Shown: positions 16,400 through 23,738 of the stretch, in pieces | How positions within the stretch are numbered: position 1 is the stretch's first letter | Layout: each line of letters opens with the position of its first letter | Source: Agromyces mariniharenae | Lineage (GTDB): Bacteria > Actinomycetota > Actinomycetes > Actinomycetales > Microbacteriaceae | Direction: 5' to 3' | Assembly (NCBI RefSeq): GCF_008122505.1 | Contig: NZ_VSSB01000001.1 | Location: forward strand, 666,891 to 730,890 | Length of the DNA stretch: 64,000 nucleotides | Made by a program: the position numbers and the translations under genes | The notes under the pieces: generated by a model | What the model was told of the DNA's origin: nothing | What the model saw: the letters and a program-made list of their open reading frames with translations, nothing else | The model's database searches: none

Positions 16400-17677
16400 A
16401 TGACCGCGATCACCCTCATCGACGGCGAGGGCGCGCTGCGCTCGGTGCCGCTGGCGGAGGCGCCCGCGTTCCAGAAGCCGCGGCATCCGCTCGCGAGCCG
16501 GGTCGCGTACGCGGCGGCGCACGTCGTGCCGAAGCCGTTCGCCGACAACACGCCCGGCGAGCCGGCCGAGATCGATTGGGACGCCACGCTCGCCTTCCGC
16601 CACCATGTCTGGTCGTGGGGGCTCGGCGTCGCGGACGCCATGGACACCGCGCAGCGCAACATGGGCCTCGACGCCCTCGCCACGCGCGAACTGATCTCCC
16701 GCAGCGCCGCCGAGGCGGCGACCGTGGGCGCGAACCTCGTCGTCGGCGTGAACACCGACCATGTCGGCGACGAGTCCATCTCGCTCGAGCAGGTCATCGA
16801 CGCCTACAAGGAGCAGCTCCACCACGCCGAGGACGCGGGTGCGGGCGTCGTGCTCATGGCGAGCCGCCACCTGGCCCGGGCGGCGCGCACGCCCGACGAC
16901 TACCGCCGCGTGTACCGCGAGGTGCTCGCCGCGGCGGGCGCCCCGGTCGTGCTGCACTGGCTCGGCACGGCGTTCGATCCCGCGCTCGCGGGCTACTTCG
17001 GCTCCGACGACACGGATGCCGCGGCGGCGACCCTGCTGCAGGTCATCGAGTACAACCGCGACAAGGTGCAGGGCGTGAAGATGAGCTTGCTCGACGCCGA
17101 CGCGGAGGTCTCGGTGCGCGAGCGGCTCCCCGAGACCGCCCGCATGTTCACGGGCGACGACTACCACTACGTCGGCCTCATCGAGGGTGACGAGCGCGGG
17201 CACTCCGACGCGCTGCTCGGCGCGTTCGCCGCCCTCGCGCCGAACGCCTCGGCGGCGATCCAGGCACTGGACCGCGGCGACGTCGCGGCGTACCGAGAGA
17301 TCCTCGCGCCCACCGAGCCGCTGTCGCAGCAGGTCTTCGCCGCGCCGACGTACTACTACAAGACGGGCGTCGCGTTCCTGTCGTGGCTCAACGGCCACCA
17401 GGCCGCGTTCCAGATGGTCGGCGGCCTGCACGCCGCGCGCAGCATCCCGCACCTCTCCAGCATCGTCGAGCTGGCGAACGCGTCGGGCGCGCTCGAGCGC
17501 CCCGAGCTCGCCGCCGCTCGCTGGCACTCGCTGCTCACGCTGAACGGCGTCGACGTCACGGCGGCCACGCCCGCGGCATCCGTCGACGCTGACACTGACA
17601 CTGACGCTGACGCTGACGCTGACGCACAGGATGCTGCAGCCGCGCCGGCGGCCGACGACGTGGAGGTGCTCGCGTGA
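16400..17677 (+). CDS. DUF993 (TIM-barrel, DHDPS-like) protein
   Basis: 425 residues of the DUF993 family, whose barrel resembles dihydrodipicolinate-synthase-type aldolases. Recognisable stretches: HHVWSWGLGVADAMDTAQRNMGLD, VGVNTDHVGDES, VVLHWLGTAFDPALAGYFG and a lysine in DKVQGVKMSLLDA at the position where an aldolase Schiff base would sit. The reaction has not been established to my knowledge; cleavage or dehydration of a keto-sugar made by the preceding dehydrogenase is the inference. The C-terminal 45 residues are a disordered Asp/Ala tail containing a hexanucleotide repeat. Stop overlaps the next GTG. Confidence 0.85.
   Translation: MTAITLIDGEGALRSVPLAEAPAFQKPRHPLASRVAYAAAHVVPKPFADNTPGEPAEIDWDATLAFRHHVWSWGLGVADAMDTAQRNMGLDALATRELISRSAAEAATVGANLVVGVNTDHVGDESISLEQVIDAYKEQLHHAEDAGAGVVLMASRHLARAARTPDDYRRVYREVLAAAGAPVVLHWLGTAFDPALAGYFGSDDTDAAAATLLQVIEYNRDKVQGVKMSLLDADAEVSVRERLPETARMFTGDDYHYVGLIEGDERGHSDALLGAFAALAPNASAAIQALDRGDVAAYREILAPTEPLSQQVFAAPTYYYKTGVAFLSWLNGHQAAFQMVGGLHAARSIPHLSSIVELANASGALERPELAAARWHSLLTLNGVDVTAATPAASVDADTDTDADADADAQDAAAAPAADDVEVLA
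17588..17623 (+). repeat. six copies of a GCTGAC/ACTGAC hexamer inside the DUF993 gene
   Basis: Units read GCTGAC, ACTGAC, ACTGAC, GCTGAC, GCTGAC, GCTGAC and encode the D-A/D-T tail. Because the unit is 6 bp, slippage would change tail length without a frameshift. The T-containing GCT/ACT codons are unlike the surrounding GCC/GCG usage. Confidence 0.9.
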
Positions 17678-18585
17678 GCGCTCCGTCGACGAGCTCGGCC
17701 GCGCACCCGCGGCTGTCGCTCAACCAGGCCACGATCAAGTACGCCGACCTCGACCAGGCGCTGCGCGCAGTGGCCGACGGCGGGTACGAGGCGATCGGCC
17801 TCTGGCGCGAGCCCGTGCAGGCGGTCGGCATCGAGGAGTCGGCCCGCCGGCTCGCGGACTCGGGCCTGCGACTCTCGACGTACTGCCGCGGCGGGTTCTT
17901 CACGGTGCCCGAGGGCCCCGCGCGCCGGGCCGCGATCGACGACAACCGCCGCGGCATCGAGGAGACCGCGACGCTCGCGGCCGCCGGAGCACCCGGCTCG
18001 CGCGCCGTGTTCGTGCTCGTCGCGGGCGGCATCCCCGCGGGGTCGACCGACCTCGTCGGCGCCCGTGCACAGGTGGCCGACGCGCTCGCCGAGCTCGCCC
18101 CCGAGGCGCAGGCCGCCGGTGTCACGCTCGCCATCGAGCCGCTGCACCCGATGTACGCCTCCGACCGCGCAGTCGTGTCGACGCTCAAGCAGGCGCTCGA
18201 CCTGGCCGCGCCGTTCGACCCCGCCGTGGTCGGCGCGACGGTCGACACGTTCCACATCTGGTGGGACCCCGAGGTGCTCCCCCAGATCGCGCGCGCCGGC
18301 GCCGAGGGTCGCATCGCGACCTACCAGGTGTGCGACTGGAATACCCCGCTGCCCGCCGACGTGCTGCTCAGCCGCCACGAGCCGGGCGACGGCGTGATCG
18401 ACTTCGCCTCGCTCACCGGCGCAGTCGGGGCCACCGGCTACACGGGCGACATCGAGGTCGAGATCTTCAATCAGGAGCTCTGGGACGCGCCGTTCGCCGA
18501 CGTCGTCGCCCGCACCGCCGCGGCGTTCGAGGCCGCGGTCGTGCCGCACCTCGCGGCATCCGTGCCGCTCTCGGTGGTCGAGTAG
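17674..18585 (+). CDS. sugar phosphate isomerase/epimerase family TIM barrel
   Basis: 303 residues, AP-endonuclease-2/xylose-isomerase-like barrel: SLNQATIKYADLDQALRAVADGGYEAIGLWRE at the start, metal-ligand candidates in LAIEPLHPMYA (Glu), TVDTFHIWWDP (Asp, His) and EVEIFNQELW (Glu) at the end. Together with the preceding dehydrogenase and DUF993 protein it forms a compact catabolic trio, probably for an oxidised sugar. GTG start overlaps the DUF993 stop. The last residues VVE and the stop come from GGTGGTCGAGTAG, a half copy of the extragenic repeat that follows. Confidence 0.85.
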   Translation: MSAPSTSSAAHPRLSLNQATIKYADLDQALRAVADGGYEAIGLWREPVQAVGIEESARRLADSGLRLSTYCRGGFFTVPEGPARRAAIDDNRRGIEETATLAAAGAPGSRAVFVLVAGGIPAGSTDLVGARAQVADALAELAPEAQAAGVTLAIEPLHPMYASDRAVVSTLKQALDLAAPFDPAVVGATVDTFHIWWDPEVLPQIARAGAEGRIATYQVCDWNTPLPADVLLSRHEPGDGVIDFASLTGAVGATGYTGDIEVEIFNQELWDAPFADVVARTAAAFEAAVVPHLAASVPLSVVE

Positions 18586-18596
18586 CCCCCGCTCCG

Positions 18597-18689
18597 GTGG
18601 TCGAGTAGCGCCCGGCGCAGCCGGACGCGTATCGAGACCCACGCTGCGTCTCGATACGCGTCGCCTGCGGCGGCGCTACTCGACGACCG
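18597..18689. repeat. large inverted repeat of the GGTCGAGTAGCGCC / TATCGAGACC family
   Basis: The left arm runs from GGTCGAGTAGCGCCC through GCGTATCGAGACC; the right arm from GTCTCGATACGCGTCGCC to GGCGCTACTCGACGACC. The arms are about 40 bases with few mismatches, giving a hairpin of about 90 nt between the convergent isomerase and DUF1254 genes. I recognise this sequence type as a common intergenic repeat in Microbacteriaceae; here it may also terminate both transcripts. Confidence 0.85.
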
Positions 18690-18702
18690 GGACGGACCGG
18701 GC

Positions 18703-20031
18703 TCAGTCGAGTCGCGTGATCGGCGGCATCGTGAAGGTTCCGTCGATCATCTCGGCGCGCGGCTGGTAGACCCGCAGCATCGGGCGGAACCTGCCCTCGG
18801 GCGTCGGCAGCCAGTTCGCCGCGGCGGTCTCGTCGTCGGGGCGCTCGCGCTGCATGCGGATGACGAGCGACCCGTCCTCGCCCGTCACGAGCCCGGGCGT
18901 GCGATCGCCGATCGAGTACCGGTCGATCGGGTTGTCGACGAGGTAGAAGTCGGGCACCGAGTACATCGTGATCGACCAGAACGCGTCGGCGGGCGGCAGC
19001 TCCGTGAGGTGCAGCTCGTACGCGTGCGACCCGTCGAGGCGGCGTCCTTCGGAGTCGACGAAGACCTCGGCGTAGACGGCCTCGTAGCCGTGGTTGCCCC
19101 AGAGCCCGTTGCGGGCGGCCCGCGCCCGGGTCGCATACGACGTCGCCCGGTCGGCGATCCGCCACTCGGGTGCGTCGACCGTGCCCGGCCCCAGGAAGTC
19201 GACGTTGTAGTCGAAGCCGTGCGGCCACGCCTGCCACCCGTTCACCGCGGCGGCCGGGTCGGGCTTCGAGAGGTCCTCGACGCGGTTGCGGCCCTCGACG
19301 AACGCGTTGGCGAGGTGCTCCTCCTGGTCGCGCGCGACCACCCCGTACGGATTGCCGCGGGTCGTGACCCCGTAGTCCGCGAAGCGGTGCAGGTAGTCGA
19401 CGTCGGGCTTCGCCGGCGGGAAGGCGAGGCTCCACGCGCGCAGCAGCTCCCAGAAGCGCAGGTGCTCGGGGATCTCCCCGTGCGGCTGCGGGATGCCCCG
19501 AAGGGGGCCGTTGCCCTCGAGCGGCGAGAGCGTGAACTGCGGCTGCAGCGCGGCGACCGCGGGCATGTCCTCGGGGCCGTCCACCGCGATGCGCCCGACG
19601 ATCGCCGCCAGGTCGGTGGGCGACGGGATGACCGGCACGCCGTCGGGCGCCTCCCCCGACCAGCCGGGCGGTGCGATGAGGGAGGTCCCCTCGGCGGTTC
19701 CGGTGGCGCGCCGGCCGACGTAGGCGAAGTTGTTCGTCCACGCGTCGACGAACTGCAGCACGTAGTACCGGCCGTCGGTGTCGGGCACGTGCAGGAGCAG
19801 CGGGCCGCCCGAGAGGTCGAGCACCGCGAGGGCGTACACGGTGTCGTTGTTGATGCTCACGAACGTGTCCGACGGCGACCCGAGCTTCGTCGCATGCGCG
19901 AACCGATTGATCCCAGACGGTGGCAGCGAGCCGAGCCCGTGCGTCGCGATCGCCTGCATCGACGACACGTTGTACACCATCGGGTACCCGAAGACGTACG
20001 CGTCGACGAGGAACTCCTCGGTCCAGCCCAT
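18703..20031 (-). CDS. DUF1254/DUF1214 domain protein
   Basis: 442 residues. An N-terminal DUF1254 domain (AYVFGYPMVYN, INNDTVYALAVLDLSGGPLLLHVPDTDGRYYVLQFVDAWTNN in part) and a C-terminal DUF1214 domain (AFWSITMYSVPDFYLVDNPIDRYSIGDRT, NWLPTPEGRF) in the usual order. No signal peptide is visible, although many homologues are exported. Biochemical function is unknown. ATG at 20031. Same direction as the membrane protein and STAND genes, with a 39-base gap to the former. Confidence 0.88.
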   Translation of the reverse strand: MGWTEEFLVDAYVFGYPMVYNVSSMQAIATHGLGSLPPSGINRFAHATKLGSPSDTFVSINNDTVYALAVLDLSGGPLLLHVPDTDGRYYVLQFVDAWTNNFAYVGRRATGTAEGTSLIAPPGWSGEAPDGVPVIPSPTDLAAIVGRIAVDGPEDMPAVAALQPQFTLSPLEGNGPLRGIPQPHGEIPEHLRFWELLRAWSLAFPPAKPDVDYLHRFADYGVTTRGNPYGVVARDQEEHLANAFVEGRNRVEDLSKPDPAAAVNGWQAWPHGFDYNVDFLGPGTVDAPEWRIADRATSYATRARAARNGLWGNHGYEAVYAEVFVDSEGRRLDGSHAYELHLTELPPADAFWSITMYSVPDFYLVDNPIDRYSIGDRTPGLVTGEDGSLVIRMQRERPDDETAAANWLPTPEGRFRPMLRVYQPRAEMIDGTFTMPPITRLD

Positions 20032-20070
20032 CGATCCCCCTCCTGCGCGCCACGCGGCGCGACTCCCGCC

Positions 20071-20937
20071 TCACACGCTACGCGTGGCGCGCCGTTCGAG
20101 CGAGAAGTAGAACAGCGTGTACACGGCTGCGGACACGACGATCCCGATCGCGAAGAGCCAGGCGCTCGGCCGCTCCCACTCGAAGTCGGCGAGCCGCACG
20201 ACGATCGCGAGCAGGATGCACGCGAGGCTCACGAGCTGCGCCTGGAACACGCGGCGGAACGCCGACCAGCGGTCGTCCCAGAGCATCCAGATGTTCACCA
20301 GGCCGGGCAGGGTGAGCACCGCACCGACGACCCGGGCGGTGAGCGGCGTGACCTCCCACGCCCATGCGCCGATCAGCAGCGACGGCACGGTGAAGAGCAC
20401 GAGGCCGGTCACGGTGGATGCCGCGCCGACGAGCGCGAGCACGTAGCGCCACGGCGCGGGGATCTCGACGTCGTCTCCCTCGGGCATCCCGTCGTCCTCG
20501 CGGACGTTGAGGATGAGCGCCACGAGCACGAGCACCGGGGTCGAGACGTAGAGCGCCACCCACGTGATGAACGAGACGTGCCCGAAGTGGAACCGGTCCC
20601 AGTGCAGGAAGGTGGCGATGCCGAGCAGCGTCGCGAACACGAGCACGGCGGGGAACCCGTGCCGCACCCGGTGCCAGCGCCGCTGCACGGCGACCTGCAC
20701 GAAGAACCAGATCCCGCCGGCGTACGCCGAGCCGAGCAGCATCGCGGTCACCGGCGGCTGGATGGTCCAGGCGAAGTGCTGCTCGGTGCCGCCCGGAAGC
20801 ACGAGCAGCAGGAACGCGGCCGCGACGAGGAACGGGATGATGACGAACGCGAGCACGCGCGTGTACGGGAGCACGCGGTCCTCGGGGCCGGCGCGGTGGC
20901 GCTCGGCGGCGTCGGTTCCGGGTGCGGTCTCGCTCAT
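20071..20937 (-). CDS. membrane protein of unknown function, about seven helices
   Basis: 288 residues: a charged 25-residue N-terminal tail and about seven hydrophobic segments (VLAFVIIPFLVAAAFLLLVL; AMLLGSAYAGGIWFFVQVAV; GFPAVLVFATLLGIATFL; FITWVALYVSTPVLVLVALI; VLALVGAASTVTGLVLF; AWLFAIGIVVSAAVYTLFYF among them). I recognise no family. It begins 41 bases after the STAND-TPR gene on the same strand, with only a palindrome between, so the two are probably co-transcribed and may act together. Confidence 0.72.
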   Translation of the reverse strand: MSETAPGTDAAERHRAGPEDRVLPYTRVLAFVIIPFLVAAAFLLLVLPGGTEQHFAWTIQPPVTAMLLGSAYAGGIWFFVQVAVQRRWHRVRHGFPAVLVFATLLGIATFLHWDRFHFGHVSFITWVALYVSTPVLVLVALILNVREDDGMPEGDDVEIPAPWRYVLALVGAASTVTGLVLFTVPSLLIGAWAWEVTPLTARVVGAVLTLPGLVNIWMLWDDRWSAFRRVFQAQLVSLACILLAIVVRLADFEWERPSAWLFAIGIVVSAAVYTLFYFSLERRATRSV

Positions 20938-20978
20938 GGGTGCCTCCTCGATGGGGCGGATGCCGCGGGGCTCGGTGG

Positions 20979-23588
20979 TCAGGTGGCGGATGCCGCGGCA
21001 TCCGCCGTCTCGCGCTGCAGCGCGAACGCGACCGCGTCGTCGACGTGCATCCGGCGCCCGCGCGCGCGGGCCGCCTCGAACACGTCGCGGCCCGGTCCGG
21101 CGAGGATCGGATCGACGAACTGCTGGTGGAACGAGAACGAGGGCGCGTTGTACAGCCCCGTCCGCTCCCGCACGATCTGCGCGGCCCCGAGCAGCGTGCC
21201 CGCGCGGGGGAGGTCACCGGCGGCCGCGGCCACGGCCGTGAGCCCCTCGAGCCCGTACGCGACGCCGTCGTCGTGGTGCAGCCGGATCGACTCGCTGAGG
21301 CTCTCCTCGAAGCAGTCGCGAGCGACGGAGAAGTCGCCGACCAGCACCTCGGCCCAGCCCAGGTGGTGCAGCGCGATCGCCTCGCCGAGCGAGTCGTGCT
21401 GCCGCCGCGCCACCGCGAGGCTCGCCTCGAACCGCTCGACGGCCGCGCGCACGTCCCGGCTGAGGAGCGCCACGCGCCCGGTCGTGACGAGCGCCATCGC
21501 CTCGCCCCACGTGTCGTCGGCCTCGCGGAACAGGCCGAGGCTGCCCTCGAGCGCCTCGCCCGCACGCGCGACGTCGGGCTCGCGTGAGGCGAGCAGCGCG
21601 AGCGCGAGCGAGATGAGGGCGAGCGCCTCCCCCGACCGCTCGCCCTCGGTGCGGAACAAGGCGGCGCTCTCGCCGAGCCCGGGCACGAGGAGCTCGTCGG
21701 GATCCTGCCAGAACCCGATCGCACGGGTGAAGTAGAGGGCACGCGCTCGCGTGGCGGCGTCGAGCTCGTCGCCCGAGTCGAGCACCTCCTGCATCCAGGC
21801 GTGCACCTCGCCGAGGTGGCCGTCGACCCACCAGTACACGTAGAGCGTCCACGCGAACTGCGCGGCGACGGTCCACTGCCGGGTGTCGAGCAGGTGACGC
21901 ACGGCGGACCGCAGGTTGTCGCCCTCCTCGTGGAGCCGGGCGATCCATGCGAGCTGCGTGGCGCCCTCGAGCTCGTGCTCGGCCTGCTCGCCGAGCCGCA
22001 CGTAGTACTGCGCGTGCCGGTCGCGCAGCGCGCGCAGGTCGTCCCGGCCGTCGAGGCGGTCGCGTGCGTACTCGCGCACGGTCGAGAGCATGGTGAACAC
22101 CGCGCGGTCCCCGCGGTCCTGCTGGCGCACGAGGCTGCCGTCGACGAGGGCGGCGAGGTCGTCGAGGGTGTCGGCGCCCGCGATGCCCTCGGCGATCCAG
22201 TCGGCGGCGTCGAACGTGAACACGCCGGAGAACAGGCCGAGCCGGGCGAGCAGCTCCCGCTGGGTCGGCGTGAGCAGCTGCGTGCTCCACTCGATCGTGG
22301 AGCGGATCGTGCGCTGCCGCTCGGGGAGGTCGCGGGCGCCGCCGCGGAGCACGAGCAGGCGCTGGTCGAGCCGGTCGAGGAGCTCCGCCGGCGTGAGCAC
22401 GCGCCCCCGCGCGGCGGCGAGCTCGAGTGCGAGCGGCACGCCGTCGAGCGCGACCACGATGCGCTCGACGTCCTCGACGTTCTCGGCCGTGAGCTCGAAG
22501 TCGGGCTTGGTCGCGCGCACCCGCTCGACGAAGAGCGCGACCGACGGCGTGCCGAGCGCCCGTGCGACGGTCGCGCCGCGTCGCATGTCGGGAAGGGCGA
22601 GCGGGCCCAGCTCGACGCCGTGCTCGCCGGTCACCCGCAGGAGGATGCGGCTCGTCGCGAGCACCGTGAGGTGCGGGGCATCCGTCAGCAGGGCGCGGAT
22701 GGCGGGCGCCGCGTCGACGACCTGCTCCACGTTGTCCAGGAGGAGCAGCAGGCGGCGGTCGCGCACGGCCATGCGCAGCTTCTCGTGCAGCGTGCCGTCG
22801 CCGTTGTCGATGATGCCGAGCGCGCTCGCGATGGCGGCGGGCACGAGCGCCGGATCCGTGACGGGCGCGAGGTCGACGAACGCGATGCCGCCGGGGAACC
22901 GGTCGCGCACGCGGTTCGCGGCCTCGATCGAGAGCCGGCTCTTGCCGATGCCGCCGGGACCCGTGAGCGTGACGAGCCGCACCGCCTCGTCGGCGAGCAG
23001 CTCGGCGACGGCGGCGACCTCCTGTTCGCGGCCGATGAGCGAGGTGAGCGAGGTCGGGAGCTCGACCGTGCCGCCCATCGACGTGAAGGGCGCCTCGTCG
23101 GGCTCGGCCGCGCGCGTGAACCGCTCGGCGAGGAGCGTCGCGAGGTCGCCGCGTACGAGCTCCGCGAGCTGCTGCGGGTCGGTGAAGTGCACGTAGGAGG
23201 CGCGGTCGTCGGCCTTGATGCGGGCGAGGAGGTCGACGAGGCGCGGTTCGCGGTCGCCGTCGTCCTTCACGTACACGAGCTTCGGCATGGCCGGCGGCGC
23301 CAGCCGGTACTCGTCCTCGAGGCCAGAGACGTCCTCCCCCGGCGCCACCCAGCCGTACTGCTCGCCGTAGAGCCCGATGAAGATGTCGCTCTGCGCGAGG
23401 TAGGCGCGGTAGAGGTCGCGCGGCGGATGCGGTCGCGCCCCGAGCTCGAACATCACGGGTGCCAGGTTGAGCTGCTCGATCGCGGCGCGCACCGCGCGGC
23501 GCTCGGGCGCGAGCTCCCGGAGCGTGGAGCTCACGAACACGCGCAGGCGCTGGTCTGGCGTGCGGATCGCCGGATCGGCGGGGATCAT
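20979..23588 (-). CDS. DUF4062-STAND ATPase-TPR protein
   Basis: 869 residues. DUF4062 domain at about 14-100 (RVFVSSTLRELAPERRAVRAAI; QSDIFIGLYGEQYGWVAPG); an NB-ARC/AfsR-like NTPase with Walker A GPGGIGKSR (210-218) and Walker B LLLLLDNVEQ (D285), sensor-like TSRILLRV and GVPLALELAA; a winged-helix region near 400-520; then TPR-like helices (about 560-840). No DNA-binding effector domain is present, unlike BTAD/LuxR members. Such NLR-like architectures serve in signalling or, in some lineages, in anti-phage defence. Alone that is only a possibility. The ATG at 23588 gives the complete DUF4062. The last codons (ADAAASAT) are encoded by the palindrome at 20985-21006. Confidence 0.87.
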   Translation of the reverse strand: MIPADPAIRTPDQRLRVFVSSTLRELAPERRAVRAAIEQLNLAPVMFELGARPHPPRDLYRAYLAQSDIFIGLYGEQYGWVAPGEDVSGLEDEYRLAPPAMPKLVYVKDDGDREPRLVDLLARIKADDRASYVHFTDPQQLAELVRGDLATLLAERFTRAAEPDEAPFTSMGGTVELPTSLTSLIGREQEVAAVAELLADEAVRLVTLTGPGGIGKSRLSIEAANRVRDRFPGGIAFVDLAPVTDPALVPAAIASALGIIDNGDGTLHEKLRMAVRDRRLLLLLDNVEQVVDAAPAIRALLTDAPHLTVLATSRILLRVTGEHGVELGPLALPDMRRGATVARALGTPSVALFVERVRATKPDFELTAENVEDVERIVVALDGVPLALELAAARGRVLTPAELLDRLDQRLLVLRGGARDLPERQRTIRSTIEWSTQLLTPTQRELLARLGLFSGVFTFDAADWIAEGIAGADTLDDLAALVDGSLVRQQDRGDRAVFTMLSTVREYARDRLDGRDDLRALRDRHAQYYVRLGEQAEHELEGATQLAWIARLHEEGDNLRSAVRHLLDTRQWTVAAQFAWTLYVYWWVDGHLGEVHAWMQEVLDSGDELDAATRARALYFTRAIGFWQDPDELLVPGLGESAALFRTEGERSGEALALISLALALLASREPDVARAGEALEGSLGLFREADDTWGEAMALVTTGRVALLSRDVRAAVERFEASLAVARRQHDSLGEAIALHHLGWAEVLVGDFSVARDCFEESLSESIRLHHDDGVAYGLEGLTAVAAAAGDLPRAGTLLGAAQIVRERTGLYNAPSFSFHQQFVDPILAGPGRDVFEAARARGRRMHVDDAVAFALQRETADAAASAT
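20985..21006. repeat. perfect 22-bp GGATGCC-family palindrome at the end of the STAND gene
   Basis: A palindrome centred on CCGCGG that extends CGGATGCCGCGGCATCCG by GG and CC. It lies inside the last codons of the STAND gene, and a further CGGATGCCGC lies at 20958-20967. It may be a 3'-end hairpin. Confidence 0.85.
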
Positions 23589-23738
23589 GCCTTCGAGTCT
23601 GTTCCCCGCGGCATCCGGCTGTAAATACCCATCACGGGGCTCGCCGGGCGCGCGTGCTGGCGGCCCGCCGCAGCCCGGCGGTACAGTGGCGCCGTGGCGG
23701 CCTTCCGCCGCTCGCCGCGCCGCTCCGGGGGGAGTCGA

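Noticed and set aside
20979..23588. Calling the STAND protein an AfsR/SARP-type transcription factor
   Set aside because: The NTPase and TPR resemble that group, but no DNA-binding domain is present; the N-terminus is DUF4062.
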